A stretch of DNA of 64,000 nt from positions 535,186 to 599,185 of the forward strand of contig MU278361.1 in the NCBI GenBank assembly GCA_022385755.1, read 5' to 3'. Position 1 is the first letter of the stretch. Every line of letters starts with the position of its first letter. This document shows positions 55,590-64,000 of this stretch, in pieces. The notes beneath the pieces were generated by a model that saw only the letters and a program-made list of their open reading frames with translations, searched no databases and was not told the origin of the DNA. Source of the stretch: Trametopsis cervina (Eukaryota; Basidiomycota; Agaricomycetes; Polyporales; Irpicaceae). A program made the position numbers and the translations under genes.

Positions 55590-58500
55590 TCACCCCCCCT
55601 CATCATACCGCGGTGGTGGCGCCTGCACAATCTCCTCCCGTATCCTCTCCATCTCCGCCCTCAGCCGCCCCATCTCCGACATTATCTCGCCCGTCTGGGT
55701 CGCATCACCAGACGTAGCCGTAGAGCTCGCAACACCACTCGAACCACTGATGATCGACGACGCGCCCTTCATCAACATCGGTCGCGCGATTTCTGCCTCC
55801 GGGAACGGCGTGGGCGCAGCGTCGTGGTACACCGCGGTGACGGGCCGGAATTCGCGCATGTCGGGGTAGCTGGGGCTCAGCGGCTCGTGCTCGCGCGTGC
55901 CGCCGGTGAGGTCGAGCGAGACGCGTCTCGTCGTGCTTTGGTGTTGTCGTCTCCGGCGCAGGAAGAAGAAGAGGGCAAGAGCACCCAGCAGGAGGAGGAC
56001 ACCACCGACGATGCCGCCTACGATCGCCCCGACCGGTGGGTGTTTCGTCCCTCCATTGTCATCCCCGCTCCCGCTCCCGTCCCCTCCACCGCCTCCACTC
56101 CCCCCATCGCCATTTTTTAAAGTCGAGATATCGTTTCTCGGCAAGGTCAAAGCAAGCGGCGCAAACATTGCGCCTACCGCCGGGCTGCCGCGGCTCACGT
56201 CCCCCTGCGCCCCCGTGCTCGCGTTGTATACGACCGTGAACGGGTAATTGTTGGTTCCGATGAAGCTCTGCGAGTTGCTCGCCGCCACCTGTTTGATCAT
56301 GGCGGCGCGCACGGAGGGATTGGTTGTGGTTGATGCCGCGAAGAGCATCCAGTCTGGCACGTGTTAGAGTTGTGGTCGGAGACGGGGGTAGAAAAGAAAC
56401 GACATACCTGCGCGAGCGGCGGTGCTTGACGATTCGAGGGGTATTCCGTACTGGAGGTGGCCTGACTGACCGCCCTCAAGCTTAAACGCAGCAGTCTGCG
56501 CATTATACACCTATCCGCCCATCAGCCCTCCACACACCTCACTCCCGGGCACGGAGAAGAAAGGGAACACTCACATCGTCGCTGACCAAGTCCAATCCCA
56601 ACAACTTATCTGCGAACAGATTGTACAAGAACCCCGGGTCATCCGTGCCGAACGCGTCGCTCACGACTGAGCCCGCGAGCGCGAGCGACGCCCACTCCAC
56701 ACTGTACAGGCTCGCCGTGCTCTATTTTCCCCACCACCACCGTGTCAGCATTCCGATCCAATTCATCATGTGGAGAGATGGTGGGGAGAATGAGGGGGCG
56801 TACGTTGTAATGCGTCGCGTCGCCGGCGTTTCCTGCCGCGCCTGCGATGGCGCCCATTGCGCCGATACCGAGCACGCCCTTGAGCGCGAGGTTCGTCTGG
56901 TTCACCGCTTGCACCAGCGTGGGGTTCCCGATCAGGTCAGACAGGCCTGTCGTCCTGCAGCGGGAACGTTAGTGGCGTATAGATAATGGAGGGTAGAAGG
57001 GAACTGACTGTTGGCGCGTGTTCAGAGTGTTCGTGACGAGGTAGTCGGCCCATGACTTGAGCAGGGGATACTGTCACGCATCGAAACATCAGGGGCTGAA
57101 GGGCGGAAAGGGAACGAGCACACGCACGTACTGCACCAGCAGGCTCGTGTCCCCCGTCGCTTGCGCATGCGCAAGACACATGATCAGCATGTTTGCGGAT
57201 TCTACCCATCTTGAGTATTAGCATCCAGGCAAAAGAGAGAGCAAATAAACGAGGTCACTGACGTTCGATGCCCTCGTTGTGCGGCTTGCTGTTCCCGTTC
57301 GCCAGCGGCCAGGCCTCTCCTACAACAACCTCATCAGCTCCTCCCAACCCGCACGCACCCAAAACAGCACACGAACACGCACCGATATTCTGCGCCGCAA
57401 AGTCATTAGCCGGATTCCCACCACCCTGGCTATCCAACAGCGGAGCGAGTATGTACCCCAAGATCCTTGGGTTCAGCCACAGATATGCGGGCATCGCGGC
57501 GTAGATGACGTCCACTGGGTTGACGACGCCCGGCGGCGGGTTCCCAACGTCTATTGCGGGCCTGCAACATTATCGCATCCATCAGCATCCCGCCCACATC
57601 CACATGAGATGAAAAGAATGTGGAGGGGAAAGCTCACACGCCTGTGCTGAGGTACCCCATGTCCTTCATGAACACTTTGACGTCCGACGCGTTGAACGGG
57701 TCGCGCGGGATCGTGTATTCGAGCGCGCCGAATGCCTGACGCGTGGAAAGCGCGATGAGGTTCGCGTAGTCGCTCCCGAATGGCGAGGCGGCGTTCGCAA
57801 GCGAGGCATCTAGCGCTGAGGTGGACGCGAGGAGGGAGGTGTAGTTCGATAGTACGTTCGAGATCTGCGAACGAAGTGAGCGTTGACGCGGGAGTGAGAG
57901 ATTGGGAGCAGACGTACGACGGCGTCGATGTCAGACAACTGCGACCAATAATAGCCCGTGCGGTTCTGCGTCTTCCCGTCTCCGGTCGTGTATTGGATGA
58001 TGGGGTCGCGCACGAGCCCGAGCGCGAAGACCCCGGTGCCGCTTTGTTGGGGCTGGACGTTCCCGATGTCGATTGCGAGCCCGCCGATTATGTTCGTGGA
58101 GGAAGGGCTGAAGATACAGTGGGGTCAGTGGGGAGTATATCGGGAGGGATAGAGGAGGGAAGGGGGGAGAAGGAGAGGGGAGGAGCAGGAGAGGGGAGGA
58201 GGAGAAGAGAGGAAGACGTACGGGCCGACGGGGAGGACACCAGGGACGGCAGAGTTGGACAGCGTCGTGCCGTTCGCGAAGGCCGCGCGGGTGTCTTGCG
58301 AGGGCCCGATCTGCCATGTCACGCCCGACGTCTGCAGCGCAGCGTCAGTTCGGACGGTGTCCAGTAGAAGCAAAAGCGAGCGGACAGACCTTTTTGGTGG
58401 AGTAGTAGACCGTAGCGTCGTGCGGTCTGTTTGCGGCTTCTGTGAGGGGCTGCAGGTTGACGGGCTGCATTTGTATGGAGACTGTGTCGGTGCGTTCGAG

Positions 58501-59291
58501 GATTGCGCGGTTGACTGGGATGGTGATGTCGCTTACTACCCATGCTGTGTTGAACGAGGTCAGTTTGAGTTTGGTTGTACCTCGGGAGTGTCAAGGGAGG
58601 GAGGGAGGGATGTATACGCACCTCCGGATATGTCAGAGTAGATCTGGATGCTGTGAGCATTCCCGTCCGAGGGCGTCGCGCTGATTTGGAGGTACGAAAA
58701 AGGCAGCGATAATGATACGAGATCTGTGGGCTACATTCCGTTCGTATCGTCATGTTGGATGTTAGACTCAAACTTGGTGTGAATCGATATTTAGCATTAA
58801 TTCGACGTACCTCGATGGGTGTGACGAACGTCACGTTCGCACTCACCTTGCCCCCACAGTCAAAGAGATACGAGGATTGCGTCGGTGTGAATATGAGCGA
58901 CTTTTGGGAGGCGGGTGTCACGCCGGGTACGCTCGCCTGGCCGAGGAGCGAATAGGCGGCGCCGTCGACGCGGATGGAGGCGTACCATTCGAGGATCTGC
59001 CACGAAGATCGGATTGGCAATTTTACTTATGATTAACGGAGTGTATGTGTGGCTTACGTTGCCTAGGGGGTCGTAGCTGCGAGGCCATGCCTGGTTTAAG
59101 GCTGCGCTTCCCCCTGCGAGCGGAGCCCAGGCGTTGAGGTACGGCGACTTGACGGCGAGAGGGTTGGAGGGCGGGTTGAACGGTGTAGCAGTCCAGTTTG
59201 TTGGCGGCTGAGCGAGAACGACAGTAGTTAGCTGCAGCAGGACTGCAGCGAGAAGAGTCGAGCGACTGGTTAGGGAATTGTGCATGGTCAA
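55590..59291 (-). CDS. membrane-anchored glutaminase, GtaA family
   Basis: Secretory-pathway enzyme related to Aspergillus GtaA, which hydrolyses glutamine to glutamate outside the cell. Many exons; boundaries are approximate. A signal peptide (LLAAVLLQLTTVVLAQ) is followed by the GtaA-type modules. The N-terminal DUF4964/5127 region contains PLAVKSPYLNAW, LGNILEWYASIRVDG, SDITIPVNRAIL and IGLAIDIG-like strands. The DUF4965/DUF1793 region contains FGSDYANLIALSTRQ, PAYLWLNPRI, LLVQYYPLLKSWADYL, NLALKGVLGIGAM and QYGIPLESSS. Unlike many secreted members it ends in a Gly/Asp linker, a hydrophobic helix (VGAIVGGIVGGVLLLLGALA) with an Arg stop-transfer, and a ~120-residue cytosolic tail with a Glu/Arg heptad helix. 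A second Met at 59285 is an alternative start. Confidence 0.88.
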
Positions 59292-59887
59292 ATGAAAGAA
59301 TATGTCAACATATCAAGGGAGAGACCTGAAGGATGAGAGGTGCAAGGTCCGCACTGTAAAGGAGCACTGAGGCGATGATCAGCCTGGCGGGACAGCCATA
59401 CTAGGCTAGAGAAATCACGATGCATCATGATCCTGTCATTGAGTGAATAGGTTGCATCCTGTCCGAGACCGTGTCTCAACAGAGTGACAATCAATTTGTG
59501 TGTGACCGGATGGAGGGGGTCTAACTGCGAGGTCAACGGGGCGTGGGTGTGCAATGCTGATACGGTACTTCCAACCTTGGTGGGTTGCGTCTAACACCAG
59601 TGGAGTTGTTTAGTTGTCAGTTGTGCGATGACATCAATTTCCAATAGTACGCTGCCGATCGTATGGCCCTTATGAAAGCTTGCAGTTGCTATAATCCGCA
59701 GTGGAGAGCACATACACGACGAACAGTAATACCGATCAGCAACAGCAAGTTTAACTCTCCATGATTCAGTTCATGTTGGCTTCGAAAGATCGAGAGTGCG
59801 ATACGTTACGACGCGCACCCGAGCGTGTTCGCGGTAAACACAACAGCAGCCCGTGAATGTTGCCAAGATAGAACCGAAGACACATCG
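59292..59887. other. intergenic region
   Basis: Promoter of the glutaminase gene and 3' flank of the RAD17 gene (both minus strand). No gene is seen. Confidence 0.5.
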
Positions 59888-62619
59888 TCAAAAGTCTTCG
59901 ATATCATCATTCTCCAACCATCCTCCTGTTACCTCCTCAAATTGAGGCACCTGGCTACCCACAAGGACATCATTGAAATCCTCTGCAGGCGCGACATCGC
60001 GATCATCCACCACCTCCGTGAGATTCGCAAGGCCCCTGGTGAACTCAAGCTGCGAAAACGCTCTATGGCTATGTGGAGGCCTCCCCAAGCCTACGCGACG
60101 TCAGCATGTACATCCGCACAGCAAGATAGATACTACACATACCTGTCCTATCCAGTGCCTTCAACACCCCGCCCATCTCAAGCGCAATCTTCCGCTGGGT
60201 CCACGACGCGCCCAATCCCTCGCGCTACCGCCAGAATCAAATTAAATCAAAGGAGTCTGGATCGAATGTGTGATGAGGCTTACATGCCGCAGCCACTCCT
60301 GCGTATCGCGCAGCCCGTCCGCGCTCTTCTTGTTCGCTTTGAGGTGGTCGAAGAATTCTGGTTTGCGCGGTTTCTGCCCGCGTCGGGCGACTGGCGACGG
60401 AAGCGAGTGCATCGTACCGAGCGCGACTAGGTGGAATTGGTGGGGGTTCGCTTGCAGCCACTGACATCGTTATCAGCTTCATGTTAATTTGTAGAAGAAT
60501 GGAAATAGGAGAAGACACGTACAGACTCTCCGCCGCTCGAGTCAACATAACTCAGCCAATCCATCACGCCGTCGCACTCGTCGAGCGTATCACAGTACTG
60601 CGTGTAGTTATGCTGGACGTACAACGACAGGAGCGAGGCATCGATCGGAGTTTCCGCATACAGTGCCTGGTAAGTGGCGCAACACACGTCAGCATTCATA
60701 TTCATTCTTCTTCCAAGGTTTAATAACATAAACACAGTGTACTTGCCTCGATGTCGACACGACTCGCGCGTCGATCATGCGCAGACAGATGCGCCGGGAG
60801 CTTGGGCGGCTTTTTCAAATTCGCGTCGAGCTGACTTTCGCGCTGTACGTCTTTCGCAGACGCGGACGCCGAAGGCGGGTCGCCCTTTCCTGAAATTAAA
60901 ATTAAAAGCCTGCGTAAGCACGAGCTGCCGTGGAAGAATGAAGAAATACCACTGCACGTTTATTATACAACACCTTCCCCAACAAATGGAACAGCGCCAA
61001 ATTCGACTCCCTTCTCGACATCACCTCAAGCAACGCCCTCGAGTTCGTCCCCGGCGTGCCCTTCTTCGCCTTCCCTTTCCCCTTCTCGCTTCCGCTCGCG
61101 TTGGCGAAGCTCTGGCACGCGAACTGCAGCGCCATGACCGCGCTGCGTATATCGCCGTTCGCCCCCTCCACGACGAGCTCCACCATCTCCCTGCTCGGCT
61201 GCTTGCCCTTGTGCGCTCCAGATGTGAAATGCGCCTTTAGGAGCGTCTGCAATGCCTGTTTCATGAGTGTCGGCGCGATGGCGTTGTATCTATCATGTCA
61301 TACGTTAGGTTCTGTCATGGATGTAGCCGATTTATGTTATGTGAGAGTGAGAGGACGCACGATATCTGCGCGACATACGCGGAGTGCAGCAACGACGCGG
61401 GCAGCACAGTCCGCACGTCCACCACCTCGCGCGTCTTGCCCTTCCAGGTCTGGGTCGAGAACCCGTCGGGGTCGCCTTCCCCGCGCACGCCGGCGTCGCT
61501 CACGATGATGACGACGGGGGCGGACGCGGGCTGTGCGACGAGCGATTGAAGGGAGGAATGGAAGGCGGCTTGGGTCGCAGGGTGAAGGACGTTCGGGAGG
61601 TCTTCGAGTAGGACGACGCGGCGTCCATGTGATGATGGTTGGCCTTGTGATGCACTGGCGGATGGTGCCGGTCGCGACGAGGAATCAAATATTGAGCTCG
61701 AGCTCGCCGCGCGTGTGAGGAAGTTATGGAACTTGTCAGACAGCCCTTCATATTCCATCCCGCTATCTGCCCAATCATCATTATAAGTCAAACCGACGAC
61801 TACGGACCTCGCTGTATGCATGCTTACCAAAGTCGTCACCATCGTAGAACCGCTCGTCCACAGCGTTCCGCCACTCCATCACCTCGAACCCCAGCTCCCG
61901 CGCCAGTACGCGTATCGTCGCGGTTTTGCCCACTCCGGCGGGGCCAGTCAACACTAGGATCCGCTGTCACGTCAACGGGCATAGATTAGAATTTAGAAAC
62001 GCAGCTGGCGTAAGTAGAGAAATCGTACGCACGCGGTACTTGCGTAGCTTGCCCGACGGCCCGCCTTCAAATGCCTCAAGGAGCCACTGGCGCACGTCGT
62101 TTACTTTGCGTGTATGCACCGCCAGCTCTGCCTACGGTTGAGGTTAGGAGGCTCGCTGACGCTCAGGACTGGTACGACGTACCTCCGTAGTAGGCTCATA
62201 CATGTCCACCCAAAGAGCCGTTCCTTCCTCTTGCTCTTCATCTTCTTGTGTGAGATCTATTTGCGGCGCTCTAGCACGCTCCTTGCCTTTCGGCGTCGAG
62301 ACAACAGGAATAGGTACAGGTGAGGGCGAAGAGGTAGGCTGCGACGACCTCTGGCTCGGTGGCGTGCCCAATTCGAACACAGGGGGCTTAGATAACTGCA
62401 AGCCATCGCTGGCGCACATTCTTCAGTTATTGGGGTTCAAGTTGAGTACGCAGGCGAAGTACTCACAGCTAGGAGCGGTTTGAGCTTGTACTTCTTCGCG
62501 GGCGGCGCCCCACTTGGGTCGCGCTCCGGCTTGAGCGTGCTTTTGCGCGAGGAGGTGGGAGAGGAGGAGGAGGAGGAGCTACCGCCGAGTTTTGAGGCTG
62601 AGGTCCATCGTGGCGGCAT
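59888..62619 (-). CDS. RAD17/RAD24 checkpoint clamp loader
   Basis: AAA+ subunit of the RFC-like complex that loads the 9-1-1 clamp at DNA damage. Many exons, approximate boundaries. After a Ser/Lys-rich N-terminus comes WVDMYEPTTEAELAVHTRKV, the RFC-like start of the Rad17 domain. Then come Walker A (GPAGVGKTAT), GFEVMEWRN, and the Walker B-like VVLLEDLPNVLH, which is typical of Rad17 and lacks the DExx of active ATPases. Downstream are GANGDIRSAVMALQFAC (sensor 2 region), ALFHLLGKVLYNK and the C-terminal EFFDHLKANKKSADGLRD. The last exon ends in an acidic tail, GGWLENDDIEDF, as in other Rad17 proteins. The chosen start is the MPPRW Met at 62619; an in-frame Met at 62742 would add 41 residues. 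Confidence 0.88.
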
Positions 62620-62936
62620 AGATTTCGTATTTGCCGGATAGGAGGGTAAGTAATAAGAGGCTGGGTTCGTGCTGAGGCTAGGCGGCGAGACGCGTCGTGT
62701 TATTGTACGCGTGTCACCTGACAGTTGACCGCACGTGAACATGCACGGTCATATCACTCCTGTGCGTTACACTTATTCCAACGACGTTGCAGATATCCAG
62801 AGAGACGTAAGATTCATTTCACTACACTACGAAACTACCCGCTATTCAGCTACTACTACTCTACACTATCCGTTACTCCTACTCGTTACACCCCATAAAA
62901 GAGATCCATCTACTTTACAAATCCATCTATGTCGAA
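62620..62936. other. intergenic region between RAD17 and OPT genes
   Basis: 317 bp between the RAD17 start and the OPT transporter stop on the same strand. It contains a CTACT-rich low-complexity stretch at about 62820-62870. No gene. Confidence 0.5.
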
Positions 62937-64000
62937 GCACACCTGTCTACGGAAAGACCCGCTGGGTTGCCCCACCTATCAAATCATCTCAACATGTTGG
63001 TCAATGGATAAAATCTGACGGGGACGTACCAGTTAGGGAAGTCCACTGCCTTGTTGCTAGCACCGAAGACTGCGAAACTCTGGAAGCATGATGAGTTCGG
63101 TAGGCGTGATAAAGTGAAGATGAACGCACCAAGATGAACAAAATGACTTGACTTCCACCGTCTAGAGCAGCAGAGGTCAAGTAGTTGTACTTCTTGAACC
63201 ACTTTGGACGGCGCGAACGCGCCCACCACTGCGCGGCGAACCCGATGACCACACACGACCTGAGCGCAAACGTGAGCATACAATCGAAGCGACATTACAT
63301 ATATCATGCGCACCACCACTGGCCGTTCACAGAGTACGGCAGGTAGCCGACGTACAGCGCTATGATGGGAGTGTTGATGTACGCGGACGCCTTGTTGATG
63401 AAGGAGCCGGGCTTGGTGTAGCGGTGGATGAGCCAGAAGGGGATGGGGAAGAGCAGACCGATGAAGATCGCGAATGCGACGAGGTAGTATGGCTTGTGCA
63501 ACGTGAACCTGAGAACAGTTCGGCGTTAGTGGGTGTGACATGCCACGAAGGCTGCCAGGCGTAACGTACAATTCCTTTCCGAGTGCGCCCATGGCTACGG
63601 AGGCGGAGTTGTAGCCTTGGATAATCCATCCACTCCACTACGAAGGTCCAACGCGCATCAGCCAAAATTTGGCATTCATCATTGGATGTAGAAAACGTAC
63701 GACACGTGTGCCAACGGGGTCCAGTAGCACCTCACGGTTGTTATCGACGATGGTCTTCATCACTGGGAATTTCATCAATATAGTAAGTTCGAGCAGCGGA
63801 TAGGCTGAACTTACTGGTGTAGTTGAAGATTGCTCCGATTATTGACCCAGTAAGCTGAGCTGAGAAGGTGACCCGAGGGGGCAACTTGACGTATTGTCCG
63901 AGTTTCAAGTCTAAGGAAGTCACGTTGAGTGACATACGTCTACGGAGCACAAAGAAGGCATGGGAGCATACCTTGCAGCAGAGCGAGGGTCTGGAACGCA
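62937..64000 (-). CDS. oligopeptide transporter (OPT family), 3' part
   Basis: Plasma-membrane proton-coupled peptide transporter of the Isp4/OPT type; only the C-terminal portion is inside the window and the 5' end lies beyond 64000. At least eight exons are present. Recognisable segments are LKLGQYVKLPPRVTFSAQL and GSIIGAIFNYT, then VMKTIVDNNREVLLDP, a WIIQGYNSASVAMGALG block, HKPYYLVAFAIFIGLLFPIP and IIALYVGYLPYSVNGQWW. Next come WARSRRPKWFKKYNYLTSA and the family C-terminus ALDGGSQVILFIL, FAVFGASNKAVDFPNWWGN. The last intron splits the second Trp of NWWGN, and the stop is at 62937-62939. The order and motifs are as in intact OPT proteins, with no frameshift seen. Confidence 0.88.

Noticed and set aside
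1..64000. CRISPR arrays, operons, riboswitches, prokaryotic terminators and rRNA/tRNA genes
   Set aside because: The genes are intron-rich and eukaryotic; no regularly spaced repeats and no cloverleaf-forming sequences were found by eye.

Overview
This window comes from the nuclear genome of a mushroom-forming basidiomycete (Agaricomycetes). The evidence is the many short introns (mostly about 50-60 nt, GT-AG with CAG/TAG acceptors), a FunK1 fungal-type kinase locus, a DUF7137 protein, a HOL1-like MFS transporter, a membrane-anchored GtaA-type glutaminase, and genes on both strands with no operon logic. The species cannot be named from the sequence. Exon boundaries are my own splice reconstructions, checked for phase continuity in most genes. 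They are approximate for the MFS, glutaminase, RAD17 and OPT genes.

Layout. 0-10.5 kb is a protein-kinase cluster: an intact FunK1 kinase (372-3059), a relic of a kinase tail (3229-3530, minus), a truncated FunK1 copy (3764-4803), a Ran1-like Ser/Thr kinase (5174-6601, minus), an orphan 223-aa protein (7566-8237) and a second Ran1-like kinase (8830-10497). 10.5-19 kb holds two SDR oxidoreductase paralogues with matching ten-exon structures (10977-12537 and 17477-18910). Between them lie an IKS1-type membrane kinase (12747-15456, minus) and a 765-bp element with long inverted repeats flanked by TA (15967-16731). 20-28.4 kb has a HOL1-like MFS transporter, a membrane nitrilase of the apolipoprotein N-acyltransferase type, and a proline-rich orphan with repeated LW motifs. 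30.5-38.3 kb has a Ser-rich orphan, a DUF7137 protein, two weak small-gene candidates, and a tRNA dimethylallyltransferase with two apparent GC-AG introns.

40-49.4 kb is sparse: a P450, an orphan seven-helix membrane protein and a nitronate monooxygenase, separated by 1.8-2.7 kb stretches in which I see no genes. 50-64 kb is denser and carries housekeeping functions: a GT61 glycosyltransferase, snurportin-1 divergent from an EFM7-type methyltransferase (191 bp apart), a membrane-anchored glutaminase, the RAD17 checkpoint clamp loader, and the 3' part of an OPT oligopeptide transporter that runs off the right edge.

I see no biosynthetic cluster linking the metabolic genes. The most informative features are the kinase cluster, where several stages of gene duplication and decay sit side by side, the long-inverted-repeat element with a helix-turn-helix-like remnant, and several orphan membrane or low-complexity proteins.
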